Part shown: positions 1-14,211 of the stretch, in pieces
Numbering within the stretch: the stretch's first letter is position 1
How the letters are laid out: the number at the start of each line of letters is the position of its first letter
Origin: Diploscapter coronatus
Taxonomy: Eukaryota; Nematoda; Chromadorea; Rhabditida; Rhabditidae
Length of the DNA: 64,000 nt
Assembly: GCA_964036155.1 (NCBI GenBank)
Contig: OZ038423.1
Span: 34,301,249 to 34,365,248 of the forward strand
Direction: 5' to 3'
The notes under the pieces: generated by a model
What the model saw: the letters and a program-made list of their open reading frames with translations, nothing else
The model's database searches: none
What the model was told of the DNA's origin: nothing
Translations under genes and position numbers: made by a program

Positions 1-13
1 AGTAAAGTTTCAG

Positions 14-2932
14 AGCCGATCCGCACATCTCCAACGGTGCCTCTCCCAGTTCTGCCGGAAGTCACCCCGAACACATCACTACCCTACACGCCTCTGTCTG
101 CACCGAACAATTCACAGACTGTCCAGAGAAACATCTCCACGGACTCGGTGCTCACTCCAACAGGCCACGATCTGACTGACATCACTTTCCTCGATGAGTC
201 CACTCATGCTAAACTCGCGGAGGTAGACAGATTTTTCTCGAAATCATTTGAAATGGAATAAGTATTTTTCGAAACTCAAAAGTGGCTTTCAAGCAGAGTA
301 ATTGTGAATTGTGTGTGATCTTTCCATTACGAACTTATCTTTCTACGTTTTCACGACAAAATTCTCGTGACCGAGCGATTTCAATTAACTCGTACAGAAA
401 AAATCAGATGATACGAAACTTGAAGCGAAAAATTGATGATTATTTTTTATTTTCAGATCTGGGGCCCAGGCTCAGAGCAGAGCAACGGTCCAGCGTGGGG
501 TGGCGAGCTGCTTTTGAACAACTTCTCCTCGCTGAACATCACAAGCGCGGGCACGGAATGGGGCAATTCGACTGACTTCCTCGGACTGCAGCCTTCTTCT
601 CCGACCAAACAGACGGCTGTCTCGTCCAGCAACAACCCCATGTATTCCACTGCGGCAGGTAAAGGATTTTTGAGTTTCTTGTGAAAATCTCACAAAAACG
701 ATGTGGAAAATTATCATTGGTTTTTCATTGGCTTCTTTTGATAGCAAGATAGAAAGGATTGAGATTTTGGAAAGCCTGTTATATAAACCGCATCGAATTT
801 CATGTTCGAAAGTTCACGATTTTTAAAATATAATCTTAAAAGTTCCAGACTGGTCCTCCTCTCTGGGCGCAATGGGAGTTGCCTCGAATGCAGAGCCGCA
901 GAAGGCAGTCGGCTATGGCCGCTCTCAGTCGACAGTGCAAATGCAGCAACAACAGCAGTCTCTGCGCTCCTCGTCCCAGTCCGCTGTGCCCATCATGCAA
1001 CAGGTCGGCATGCAGAGGGCATATATACAACAGCAGACTGGCCACAATGGTAGTCAGGATAACAACGTATTCAATCAGGTAAACTACTCATTGTTACTGA
1101 TTTTATAAATACCATTTATTTTATTGGTATACGAATTTTCATTGAATTCAATTCTTGAATTTCCTCCAACCTCCTGATCAGTTTTCTTTTCAATAATTCT
1201 GATAATTTGAAGATCCAAGATATCGATGGCTAAAATCGATCAGAACATTGATGATTTTTAAGGTTTTTAGATGCTCAAATAAAACCCTCGATTGTCTATG
1301 AGATGAACTCTGTCTAGCGGGAAGAGTAGAGACGCTGGTGTGAATCGCGTAGTGAAAATAGTGTGAGAAAGGAGGGAGCGCGGCGAGAACGCAGGCGGAT
1401 AAAGAGGAAAGACCTCGCACCGGCGTTATAGCCCAGAGAAAGAGGCAACGCTCATCTCAAAGATAATGGAGAGTCTCGAATCGCTTTTGTTTTACAAAAG
1501 CTCGCATCCTTGAAGAATATGATTGTTTTCATTTTAGCTGGCAGCTCAACTTCTGACTCACCAAGGCTCTCACTCGTCGGCCAGCTCAGCGACCTCGACG
1601 ACAGTGCCGATTCCCTCTGCAGCCTCGTCCTACTACCCTTCTCCCTCCTACACGGATCCCTCCATTCTGGGTATGGGCCTCAACACCCCTCCCCAGCCTC
1701 CCCAGCCAGCCATCTCCAATCCGCATCATCATCCACTCAGTCAGGCTCATCAACAACATCACACGATGAAGAACTACATGGCCAATTACCATCAGGTAAA
1801 GATTCCGCTAGCTTCATTTTGAGCCTTTCAGATCTAAATTTCATGTCTTCTTCAGAATCATTTTGAGGAGTTAGTTATCAATTCCTACTTCATATATGAA
1901 AGACCTTACTACTTTCCTTTTTCTTTAGGGAATTCAAGTTAGCGTGTATCATCAGCTATTATTCCAATTCAGAATATCAACGACTTCGACTCGCTGAATT
2001 CGATTCTGTCGGGTCACCAGCATCAGAACGGAGTGGCAGGCGGCGAATTCTACCCGCCCCACACTTCTGGGGGCAGTCGTGGAGTGACGCCTGTCGGAGG
2101 ACCACATCTGGTCGGGCAGTCGGGCAGGGCCAGTGCCGCTGCTGCTGCTGCTGCCATGTCGGCTGGGTTCCCGCCTCCACCTCCTGGATTTGGTAAGTTG
2201 TTACTTCTATCATTCAAATTTCTTCAAAAATATTTTTATAGAAAATTTTTTTAAAGTAATCATTGTCCTAGAAATTCTCGTTCATCTCTCATCATTCACA
2301 ACTTGTGAAGGCCTCTGATTTATATGTAGTAGTTTTATTATACACGCAACTCTTTCATACATTAGACATTGCCTTCCTTTCATCTTCATCATTTTCAGGC
2401 AACCCCAACTCTCAGCCGAACACCTCCATCCCACCTCCAGCCTTGCGCTCCCAATTCTACCCGCAGGCACAGCTACTTCAGCAGGGACAAATGAGTCAGG
2501 CCTCTCAACAGCTACCCCAGCCGAACACGTCTTCTGGAGCATTCTCCACGTATTCCAAGTGAGTTTTTGGAGCTCAATAATGCTTCTGAAAACGAATTGC
2601 TTTTTATTCTATCTTTGATGAAGCTAAAATGAATATTGATTGTTTGAAATTGTTCACTAAAGTTATTATAAAAGAAAAAAACGCTCTTTCGTACTCAATA
2701 CTCACTCCAAATTCACATCCACTTTCGGCATAATTCGAGTGTTTTATGCAGAAATTTATTGTGGAATAGTAGAAGAAGCTTTCGAAATGTCTAATTTTCT
2801 AGACGTTTTAGAATATACTCTCAGTTCTTCGACACAACTTCACAATATATTTTTCATTAAACTATATATTTCAGTAACGGTTCGAGTTCGTGGAAGACGA
2901 ACGGCACACAGTGGGGCGCGGGTTGGAGTTAG
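14..2932 (+). CDS. Gln/Ser/Pro-rich protein with WG motifs, 3' part (5' end outside window)
   Basis: Not recognised. Seven exons chain in frame to a TAG stop: 14-222, 457-658, 849-1078, 1538-1795, 1973-2192, 2399-2558 and 2875-2932, about 445 residues. The first begins after a TTTCAG acceptor at 8-13, so the N-terminus lies to the left. The protein is low complexity: Ser/Thr-rich, then polyQ (QMQQQQQSL), His-rich, an Ala run (SAAAAAAAM) and a proline run (FPPPPPGFG). Trp-Gly pairs recur (IWGPG, AWGGE, EWGNS) and the protein ends KTNGTQWGAGWS. No folded domain is visible. Such composition is common in RNA-binding or translational regulators such as UBAP2/lingerer, GW182 and CNOT4 tails, but nothing here decides between them. 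Exon 1 must use the donor after codon GAG at 220-222; reading on would meet TAA at 259. Confidence 0.75.
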
Positions 2933-3990
2933 GCAGGCAATGAGCGCAGTGTCAGTTCCTCGAGTCGTGTCGATAATCTCCTCCTTCCCTTCTTCCTCCA
3001 TTCATTCAACTCATTTCATTATCAGCTCCAATCATCACATTTGGGTGTTTTTTCTTCGTCTCTCCACGAATTGAGCAGTCAGTTTGTCAGGGCGTGATCG
3101 CGTTAGTTGTGTGTGTCCGTCTTTTTTTTTTCGAAATATCCCTCATTTGGTAATTGGAAATTCGTAATTTCTCAACCTGAAAGACTGTGTGTAAAGGAAG
3201 GCAATCTCTCCTATCGTACATGCTATTTCTTCTAGTTTTGAAGCTATGAATTTCCCAACTTACCCCTTTAATTCGAGCCCCGAGCCAAACAGCCCAGTTG
3301 ATTAGTGACCATTTTTGGGTTGATGCATTTTTCTCAAATCTTTGAGTTCACTGAAAATGAAAGAAAAATGCACAAACCATTTATTTTCGTTCTTCATTCA
3401 TTCAGATTCAGATTCAAATTGATTGTCAGATATGTTCAACGTTCAGCTAGCAATTAGCAGCTCCTCTATTATTTTCCTTTCCTTATTTTTTCGTCCTTTC
3501 CACCATCATTCAGCACATCCGGCCATCGTGCTTCAATAGTGCTTTTCTCAGTTTTTTATAATCTTTTTTTCATTTCATTTCATTCATCATTATCTAGTTT
3601 GTTTTTTCATGATTATTTTTTCAGACAAATTCTAGATGAAAGACCATTTTATTATTTCTAAAAATGTCGGGTCATCAAACGAAATTAATCTTGTAAGAAT
3701 TTTTCTTCCTTTGATTTGTTCCTTTTTCGCGATTTTTTTTATTATTTTCTGTATCACTTGCTGTTTGTTCTTCTCTCAATTCAAGTGCGGTTTCTCGCAT
3801 ATTTTCTCTGGTTTTTCATCATTCTTTTTTTAAACATCTCATTGAGCCTTTTTTTTATTTTAAGACAGTTTTCCCGAAAAATAAAAACGTTTGTTGCAAA
3901 ATTATAAGCTGTTGAAGAAATTGAAGAAGAAAGTTATGTTTAGCGTTTCAATCGCAAAAATATTCCGAAAAATAAAATAAAAGTTAAAAA
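2933..3990. other. 3' UTR of the WG-motif gene and upstream region of NFU1
   Basis: No coding exon is supported here. The stretch is T-rich, with several homopolymer T runs (around 3123-3130 and 3734-3740) that inflate short, lysine-poor and phenylalanine-rich ORFs. It should hold the 3' UTR and polyadenylation site of the preceding gene and the promoter of NFU1. No specific regulatory motif is called. Confidence 0.5.
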
Positions 3991-5460
3991 ATGGAGTTTT
4001 TAGAGAACACTAGAATGCTGTCTTCATTCGCTCGAGGTCTGTTACACACTGGAAGGCAATGCCGATTCAATATGGCGGCAACAGGTAAATAATTTAAATT
4101 AGACGCATTGTAGTGAAAGATGTTGAAGAATTTGGATGAAGCTACAACGAAATGTTAAATTCGGTTTGCAGATATTGTTTGAGTTTGAGATTCATCTTAT
4201 TGTCACGAAGATGCTCAAGGATAGAAAAAGTTGAATCAAATTATTCTCTGATTATCATCGTAGGAAAATTTGCACAATTCAGCTCGTTCCCTATACATTC
4301 AAGTCCAAGAAACACCGAATCCCATGTCGCTGAAATTTCTGCCTGGAAAACAAATCGTCGAGTCTGGAAGAACATACGAATACAGTTCGCCTAAATCCGC
4401 TAGGGAAAGTCCACTCGCTATGTAAGTTAAAGAAACTCGCACGAGTTATTATCTATTTTAGGAAGTTGTTCATGGTCGATGGCGTTGGATCGGTTTTCTT
4501 TGGAGAAGACTTTGTTACTGTGACAAAGAAGGTAGAATTTTGTCAATTTTAATTTTTCATGCATAGAACTGTTCGATTTTGGAAGGGTTTTTTTTTATTT
4601 AAAATTCTCGTGCTAAAACCATTTTCGAATTTCTCAAAGCTTGGTTATCTAATCAATGTTGATCAAAGTTCGTTGCATTATCTTCCAGGACGAGTCAGTC
4701 GAATGGGCCGTGCTGCGACCTGAAATCTTCTCTGCCATCGCTGATTTCGTACAATCAGAGCAAAAGATCGTCAATGAAAATGCAGACACTCCCTACTATC
4801 AGGATACTGGTAAATCTAAACAAAAATGAAATGGATGTTTGAAGATTTTGGTTTGCAGCGATTCAACCCGAGGACGATGACACAGTGTCGATGATAAAGG
4901 AGATTCTGGAGACTAGAATCAGGCCGATGGTGCAGGAAGACGGGGGTGACATCACCTATATGGGGTTCGAAAATGGAACTGTCAAGCTGAAACTCAAGGT
5001 TCGACATTTTTAGAGTTTAACAACTTGTGATCACAGTACTCGGAATAATGAATTGAAAATCTCGACAACGAGTACTTGGTTTCAAACTATTAAAGCGAAT
5101 ACTTTGTTCCACACACTATTTCTCTATTCTTCTTTTCGTTTGCTATAAAAATACTCATCGATTTGATTCGAATTCTGTAAAATATAATGTTCTATTTTCA
5201 GGGTTCATGCACGGGTTGCCCTTCTTCCTCCGTGACACTCAAATCAGGCATCCAGAATATGCTCAGTTTCTACATCCCTGAGGTGATTTCATTTTTATTT
5301 TAGCGGCTTTTCTTTTCTCATCCAAACTGCTGAAATCTATCTAAAAAATCTATAATTCTAAATTCAGGTAAAAGATGTGATCGAAGTGAAGGACGAATCG
5401 GATGATCTGGTCGAGGAAGAGTTGTCCAAATTCGAGAAATCCAAGGGAATCACCGATTGA
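3991..5460 (+). CDS. NFU1: NFU1, mitochondrial iron-sulfur cluster scaffold/carrier
   Basis: NFU1 proteins receive Fe-S clusters in mitochondria and deliver them to lipoate synthase and other 4Fe-4S targets. Seven exons (3991-4084, 4283-4421, 4462-4531, 4689-4809, 4859-4998, 5202-5282, 5368-5460) total 738 nt and encode 245 residues. The first 30 residues are basic and Ser/Arg-rich, as expected for a targeting peptide. Residues about 33-120 form the Nfu N domain ([14 protein letters not shown], then [19 protein letters not shown]). Residues about 155-225 form the NifU C-terminal domain ([16 protein letters not shown]). The cluster-binding CxxC is intact in [20 protein letters not shown]. Length and order match the animal family. 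An in-frame ATG at 4015 is an alternative start; the 3991 start gives the longer presequence. The PP2A gene follows in the same direction but over 1 kb away, so this is not an obvious operon. Confidence 0.95.
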
Positions 5461-5710
5461 GGAAGTACCTATTTATTTTAAGTGTAGAAGAATCGTGTAG
5501 TATTTTTTTTGTAAAGATGTGCCTTACGAATTGTTCAAGATTCATAAAGATTTTCAAGTATCCAAGTTTATTTATTGATATGTTGCACGGATTCATGAAT
5601 AGTATTTTTGTTAATCACGCTAAAACGAGCTACCAAATCGGCTTGCATTTGATAGGCAAGTATTGAGAAAGACTCCTGTAGAATTCACCGGCTAACTCGA
5701 CCGTTTTCAT

Positions 5711-6112
5711 TTATACAAATTCCCGTTTCATTGCTAATATTTCAAAATAAAAATTAGGTGACTTACAAGTAATAGTGATGGGTCGCTGGTAAATTCGACG
5801 AGGAACCTTCGAATAACGACCAACTTGATAAATTAGGCAAGAACAGTAATAAAACTCGCACTGAGATGAATATCTAGCCCACAGAAGGAAGAGTAAAATC
5901 ATCGAAAAAGACACTAGTTCTAGCTGATAATGAAAGAAAATTAAGAGAAAATGTTAAAGAAACGTACTGAAATACAAATGAGTTTGATACGAGTACCTTA
6001 CCCACGTAAAGAATAAACTCTGAAAAAATACTGATACCAAGCTGAAAGTAAACTAGAATTTGGGGAGAACAGAATACCAACGACTCTTAAATTCAAGAAC
6101 TTCTGACTTCAT
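5711..6112 (-). CDS. possible small membrane protein, about 82 aa
   Basis: Low-confidence gene model. On the minus strand an ATG at 6112 opens an exon that can be joined through three short introns in consistent phase to a TAA at 5711. The predicted product has two hydrophobic stretches (LVSVFFQSLFFTW and LVSFSMILLFLLWA), then a Cys/Tyr-rich segment and a basic tail with RRIYQRPITIT. Supporting points are the TTTCAG/ATCAG acceptors and frame conservation across all joins. Against it, the exons are short, no family is recognised, and the AT-rich sequence offers chance splice sites. If real it lies antisense between NFU1 and PP2A, possibly sharing a divergent promoter with PP2A. Confidence 0.25.
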
Positions 6113-6567
6113 GTCAGAATTGCCATTTTCTGACCAATTTCTCAGCCCATCTGCGTGTTCTGATCGAGTTTGGTCCCATTCTCCTAGTCGTTCTGCTCAA
6201 TTTTCCCCTTGGCCCGCTTGACTGCCGGCCCACGCACCATTTCTGGCCAAGTTACCTACAGATCAGCGAAACTTCACGAGAAAAATCGAAATTGAACAAA
6301 TTGGCAAGTTGTCAAAAATACGCTCGTTTCGAAACGACATTCGCACCCTGCATTTAGAGGCAGTGGGGGAAAATCGATTCTCCTCTCTCTTCTGTGTTTC
6401 CCCGCGCCTCTTCCTCTTTTTCTCTCGGCCTAATCTCTCCCGCGGCCTGTCTGATGCGTTTATTTTCTGTTTTTTTCTGTCGAAATGTATTTTTTCGGCT
6501 GATTAGTGACATTCTCGTTGTCTGCTTTGTTATTTTATTGATTAGCTATCGATTTATTGATTTCCTC
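6113..6567. promoter_or_regulatory. upstream region / 5' UTR intron of the PP2A catalytic gene
   Basis: About 450 bp of non-coding sequence upstream of the PP2A start. It is pyrimidine-rich at 6380-6500 and carries no ORF I would defend. A short upstream ORF-like reading on the minus strand (ATG at 6240, about 18 codons) was not convincing. A core promoter cannot be placed from sequence alone. Confidence 0.35.
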
Positions 6568-6573
6568 TTGCAG
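6568..6573 (+). promoter_or_regulatory. splice acceptor one base before the PP2A start codon
   Basis: The sequence TTGCAG ends at 6573 and the ATG begins at 6575, leaving a single A between. An acceptor this close to a start codon is typical of nematode genes whose mRNA receives a trans-spliced leader, or of a 5' UTR intron. It supports 6575 as the true start. Which of the two applies cannot be told here. Confidence 0.55.
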
Positions 6574-6574
6574 A

Positions 6575-9182
<2,608 letters not shown>

Positions 9183-10393
9183 ATCCCCTTCCTTCCTTTC
9201 CCCTCCCATTTCCCATTCTTCCTTGCCCCCGGCATTTATTCTCCACCCATCTATGTTTTCTAAGTAGGTTTGTACAACTACCATTCATTTTATCTTATAT
9301 ACAACTTCATTCGTTTTATTTATAGTTTTAAAGAAGATCTAGGATTCTAAAACCAAAAATTTCAACTCAATTTAAAAAAAAAACCGTTGATTTTTTCAAG
9401 ATAAAACAACAACAACAACAAACGCTAGGTCGTTTATTTATCTTTTTTATTTTTGAATACTTTGTGAATCCGATTAACGAGACTCGAGATTTTGTTTCAG
9501 TAAAGTCTAAATCAGTCTCTAAAAGCAAAACTGTAAAGAATTAGAATAGATTTCTTACAGCCCTGTTTTAATATCTAGAAGTCCTATAATTTCGACTTCT
9601 TGTTGGAGTTTTTAGGGCCCGTTCAAGCGTAGCTACCTTGCAACTAAGTCTGAACGGGCTCTTAGATTTTCAATTTCAATCGATCATTCAAAATCGAGTT
9701 CAGTCAAAAATATCAAAATGAGCTCCACTTTCTTTTTGATCTATTTTTAGTTTGAAAATGAAACAACTTTGATTCGCTTGGATCGTAAGATTTATCCATG
9801 GCTTTATAGACAACACATCTCTAATTTTATTCTATTTGATTGGATTGATTTCATCCTTCTTCTTCTTAACTTTCTTCGTACAGGAGATCCAATTTGACGT
9901 TGTTGTTTTCCTATCCATTTTCAAATTCAAAAATACTTATTTTATTGTAATTTAAATCCTTTATTTATATCTTACACAAATCATATTCATCTTCGTTCAT
10001 TTTATATTTGTTTTAAGACACGCGTTTGTGGTACTATCCTTTATCCTTTAACCTGTTCATCATTCATCCATCTTCTTGCTCCAAACCCTTCTTTATATTT
10101 TATCTGAGAGTGTAGTGGACTCATCTTCATCTGCTATCTCTAAATTCTCTAAGCCATTGAAACTTTTGTGGAATTGTTCCTATTTTTGAACGAAGTTTGG
10201 AGTAAAATATTTAAAAAGCGAAAAAGGTTGAATTTAGATGTTGTACAGTGGTTTGTCGTGCCATTACATATCGCGAAAAAAGTATTTAGATGCAATGCTT
10301 ATGACAAATTATACGATGTCGTCGGTAATTCGCGATTAACGTAATTTATTTACATTATGCTAAACGAATGAAGACAGTATTTGATTTGAGAAA
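9183..10393. other. 3' UTR of PP2A and intergenic region before the MOB gene
   Basis: No coding sequence is supported. The first 120 bp after the stop are C/T-rich and presumably 3' UTR. There is an (AAC)n-like run near 9406-9422 and a compact inverted repeat at 9617-9661 (listed separately). The rest is AT-rich, with short interrupted TTTAT-type motifs, and should include the promoter of the MOB gene. Confidence 0.5.
9617..9661. repeat. short inverted repeat (hairpin) between PP2A and MOB
   Basis: GCCCGTTCA near 9620 pairs with TGAACGGGC near 9650, a perfect 9-bp GC-rich stem in AT-rich surroundings, with a loop of about 20 nt that itself holds GTAGCTAC. It could be the core of a small MITE, a structured 3' UTR element or chance. 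It lies about 435 bp after the PP2A stop. Confidence 0.45.
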
Positions 10394-12080
10394 ATGAACA
10401 ATATTCCTGCAATAGCGAACGATTCCACACTTGGAGGCGATGGCAGGTTGGAGGATGTTGTTCGACTGCCAGGTACACTCCATTTAGTTATTTGTTCATG
10501 AGCAATTTACTCTCCTCGGCATTCATAATTGAGCTTATTTTTTTTGTCTATACTCTAACTTTAAATTTCGCGAAAAATACATTAGCTACGACATACAGTA
10601 ACTGCCGAAAGATAGGAATAATTACGATTATGAATACAGTATGATAGGTCGAAGTGTCGTGAACCAATTTGAATTATACCTATCATGAATTCACAACTCC
10701 AGCAAAAATGCATGAAATTTCATTCAAATTGGTTCACGATAATTCTACAAGGCTGCATCATAGTCATATTGTGTCAAACTTTTGACCCTCACTGTATGCA
10801 GGAAGCTCGATGGTAACTACTAAATTTATGCTATCTCTGAGTGACAAACGTAATGAATCATTCACATTTAAAGCGCCGGATTGATGGCTGGCTCCAACCT
10901 TGAACAGCTCTAATCGAAACATGATTGCAGACGGGGTGGATTTGAATGAGTGGCTATCGACGAATCTGATGGACAGCTATCGACAGCTCAAAATGCTCTA
11001 CGGGATCGTCTGCGGGGCCTGCACTCCGGAGACCTGTCCTCGCATGACTGTTGGGCCTAAGCATGAATATTCCTGGACTGATGGCGATCAAATGTGAGCA
11101 CTTCTTAATTCGATTATTTTTTCTGGACTGAAGAGTTTATTTCGTGGACGAAACGTATTAAATTTGAAAAAATCGAATAGGAATCTTTAAACTTTACAAG
11201 GAGCGTAAGCAGCGCGTTAATCACACGGATCTTGCTCAAAATGGTGGGCAAGTCAGTTCGAATGCGCTGACAACGAATATCATGTTTAAAAGTACCCATC
11301 ATGCTTTCTGTTTTCAGAATTTTCCACCAGGGTTTACTTATTTCTTTTGCAAAAATTCAAATGCGAAATTGGCTTACATCTCAAAACAATCATTATATTG
11401 TCACTGTTCGTTGCAGTAGCAATGAGTTCAAAGAGAAAACTTCGACGCCAAATCCTGGAGTCAGGATGCACGGTGACCACTTTTCAATATGATATTTGTA
11501 ATCAGCGTACTCAAATTGACTTACTTATAAATTTAGAGCGGGATCTGTGATTAGCACACTATTTCTGCTCTGTCAGTGCTTATTTACTAAGAAATGCTCA
11601 ATTTTAAAATTAAAATTCTTTAAAAGTTGTATCATTTACATTATTCTCCGCCTACATAATATTTAATAATGCTTGCCAAAAAGCAAAAAGCGGTGTTTAG
11701 CGTTCCAACAACAGCTACATTATACATTGGCTATGTAATGACGTGGATAAATGATATGTTTGATGATGAATCTACGTTCCCTACTCAAGTTGGTATGAAA
11801 TTACAATATGTTCAAAATCAGAGGGAGACAATATTTAGGGAAAGATTTTCCGAAAAACTTCAAGAAGATTTGCGAGACGATATCTCGTCGAATGATTCGA
11901 GTCTATGGCCACATTTACCTGTCGCATTTCGAAAATGTGAGGGAGCAGAACGCGATTCCTCATCTGAACACTTCATACAAGCAGTTCTACCTCTTCACTA
12001 GACAATTCTCATTGATTACTGACACTGATCTCGAACCCCTTCAAGAAATCACCAAGAAATTGGTGCCCGAATCATCATGA
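10394..12080 (+). CDS. MOB-family kinase activator
   Basis: MOB proteins bind and activate NDR/LATS kinases (MOB1/2) or act in STRIPAK (MOB4). Exons 10394-10472, 10931-11093, 11701-11792 and 11839-12080 total 576 nt, 191 residues, slightly shorter than the usual 210-225. Diagnostic features are DLNEWLSTNLMDSYRQLKML, the first zinc pair in ACTPETCPRM, TWINDMFDDESTFPTQVG, FPKNFKKICETI, the second zinc pair in GHIYLSHFENV, and HLNTSYKQFYLF. All four zinc ligands (C2H2) are kept. Exon 3 is taken to start after GTGTTTAG at 11693-11700, the only acceptor that keeps phase. It deletes a few residues before the conserved TLYIGYVMTW helix relative to other MOBs, so this junction is the weakest point. 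The last intron is only 46 nt. The subfamily (1, 2 or 3) is not decided. Confidence 0.88.
10588..10799. mobile_element. candidate short Tc1-like inverted-repeat element in MOB intron 1
   Basis: The right end reads GTCAAACTTTTGACCCTCAC followed by TGTATG; its reverse complement, CATACAGTGAGGGTCAAAAG, resembles Tc1/mariner terminal repeats. The left end has only the short match CATACAGT near 10594. Inside, TCGTGAACCAATTTGAAT (about 10657) and its exact inverse (about 10723) form an 18-bp stem. It fits a decayed non-autonomous element, but the boundaries are uncertain. Confidence 0.4.
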
Positions 12081-14211
12081 ACTGCAAAAATAACTTATAA
12101 AGAAACGTCTAATGCTCAAATATTATTTCTCAGCTCGACAATATGAAACAACGAGAGATACTAGAATCAGCTTATGATAATGTTATGCCCAATTTATTCG
12201 CCTATTGAAAGTTTCTTATAATTTAGCTTTCATGTGAACACATGATGTGTCATAAGCTGATTAACAACTATCTTCGCACTTCATGTGCCATTATTATTAT
12301 TATTATTATGTGATATTTGCTCCCCAATGATTGAGCTCTAATTTATGAAATTCATTTATTTAACGATACACCTTATAACCACGATGTTTGGTGCTTCAAA
12401 ATTGATATAAAACTGCCAACACTGATACATGTAAAAATTGAAATAAATGTAATGATAATGAGGATCAATTTCTTATGAGCTACATTGATTTAGACATTAC
12501 TTGATCAGTTCCAACTTTAATGTGCAATATGTAGGATAGTCTACACTCAAAAATAATTCCTCTCGCCTTGTGCTTTTATCGATAAGAAATATATCTGGAA
12601 ACAAGTGTTCCTCTTCCTTCTTAAAATTGTCCAGAGCTAAAGAAAGGTTCTCGACTATCAGAGCATCCTTCACATTGGATGTTTAAACTGATCGCAGGCT
12701 TGGAATTTTTTCTCCACAACTGCGGTGCGGTGGAAAAATTTCAAAAGTCCCAAGTCTTACTGATCGGATAAAGTGATTTGTCGATGAAGTATGTTTCTGT
12801 GCTGTGTCTAGCGCAGGGCTTGAACTTCAAAATTAAGCCCATTCTAACAAAACTTGCCTCTTCATCTTCGCTATTGCTTTTTTAAAACATAATTCATACA
12901 GATCTTCGTTATTTTTTCTTGAATGTCATCATCGTCTCAATTCTGTGGGTTCAGTGATTTATATTTTTGCTCGATAAATTTGAATATCATGCCACATTAT
13001 CATAAGAAATCCAATTCTATCATTTAGTTTAGAGGAGGGAGATAGTCAAAATTTGCATGAGATAATAAAGTAGCCTAATACTCCAGATAACATTGCCTAA
13101 TTCACAACTCTAGAATTCACAATCGAGATCAAACCTAACGATGAAGATCCGCCTTCCTTTTTCCTCCGTTTCCTTAACTATTTTTCAGGATAGCATCTCA
13201 TTCCCAGCTTAGAACTCACGATCAAACTCAAACCTAAGGACTCTCCTACCTTGCTCTCTTCATTCCTACCTTCACTATTTGCATCAGCACTGCCCCAGCC
13301 ATATTTCAGCATTGTGGACAGGGCGATTTTATTTGCCTTACTCTTATTCCTTTTCGCCCCTGCCTCCTCTTCACTTCATATTATCTCTAACTTCCCTTTC
13401 ATTTCCTATTTTCTCACAGTCTGTCTTATTTTGCTTTTTCAGTTTGTCTCTGCCTATGATTCAGAAATATTTCGTTTTTTTCCTATTTTGGTTTGGCTCT
13501 CAAATTGCAGCGCTTTTAATTTTACTTTAAACCTCATTTTTTCTTTCGAAATTTAACCATAAATTCTAAAATCCTGATGATCGCGAGTATTTAGCAGCTT
13601 TATTCGTTATTGTTGCGTGAATATCTGTGATAGTCTAGCAGAATTCTCTTATTTCATACTACGTTGCTAAGGACATTCTTATATTTCGAGAGAAAAGGAA
13701 AGAGCGCATGAATGATGTGGCAGGGGGAGAGTATGAGAAGTAATGCAAAATAAATATAAAACATTGTTAGGTTTAGAATAGAAAAGTTGCGCCATCACAA
13801 ATTCTGAAATAATTACTATTTTCGAAGTCTATGACCTAAATTGCGAAACATTGATGTTGATGTTTAGAGTTTGAAGAATTCATTTCTTGCTAAATCTTCA
13901 ACATAGTTCTCATTTTACGAATAACATTAGCGTGTTTTTGCTAACAAATAATCGTCGTTATTCTTATTTTTATCAAAAAAGCCGCCAAAATGTCGGTTTT
14001 GTAGGATCGAACATTTTGACAGGACTGACTAATCGATATCGCTGGCAAGTTACGATTCGAGATACAGAGGGCAGAAAGGAAGGGGAACGGAAAGTGAAAA
14101 GGAGGGCAGAAACAGGTGAAAATAGTGCTGCCGGCAGTTTGAAGGGACGATAGACAGGAAGAGGCAGAGAAAGTAAGAGCAATTAAAAGATACGCAACAT
14201 TACATCGATAG
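12081..14211. other. intergenic region between MOB and the TRPA gene
   Basis: Two kilobases without a defensible exon. Near 12290-12308 there is an (ATT)n microsatellite. The stretch 13230-13460 is pyrimidine-rich and gives long but low-complexity ORFs that are not believed. It should contain the MOB 3' UTR and the TRPA promoter. Confidence 0.5.

Noticed and set aside
13251..13556. 101-codon Phe/Leu-rich + strand ORF between MOB and TRPA
   Set aside because: Pyrimidine-rich low-complexity sequence, two overlapping frames open, no start context or splice support.
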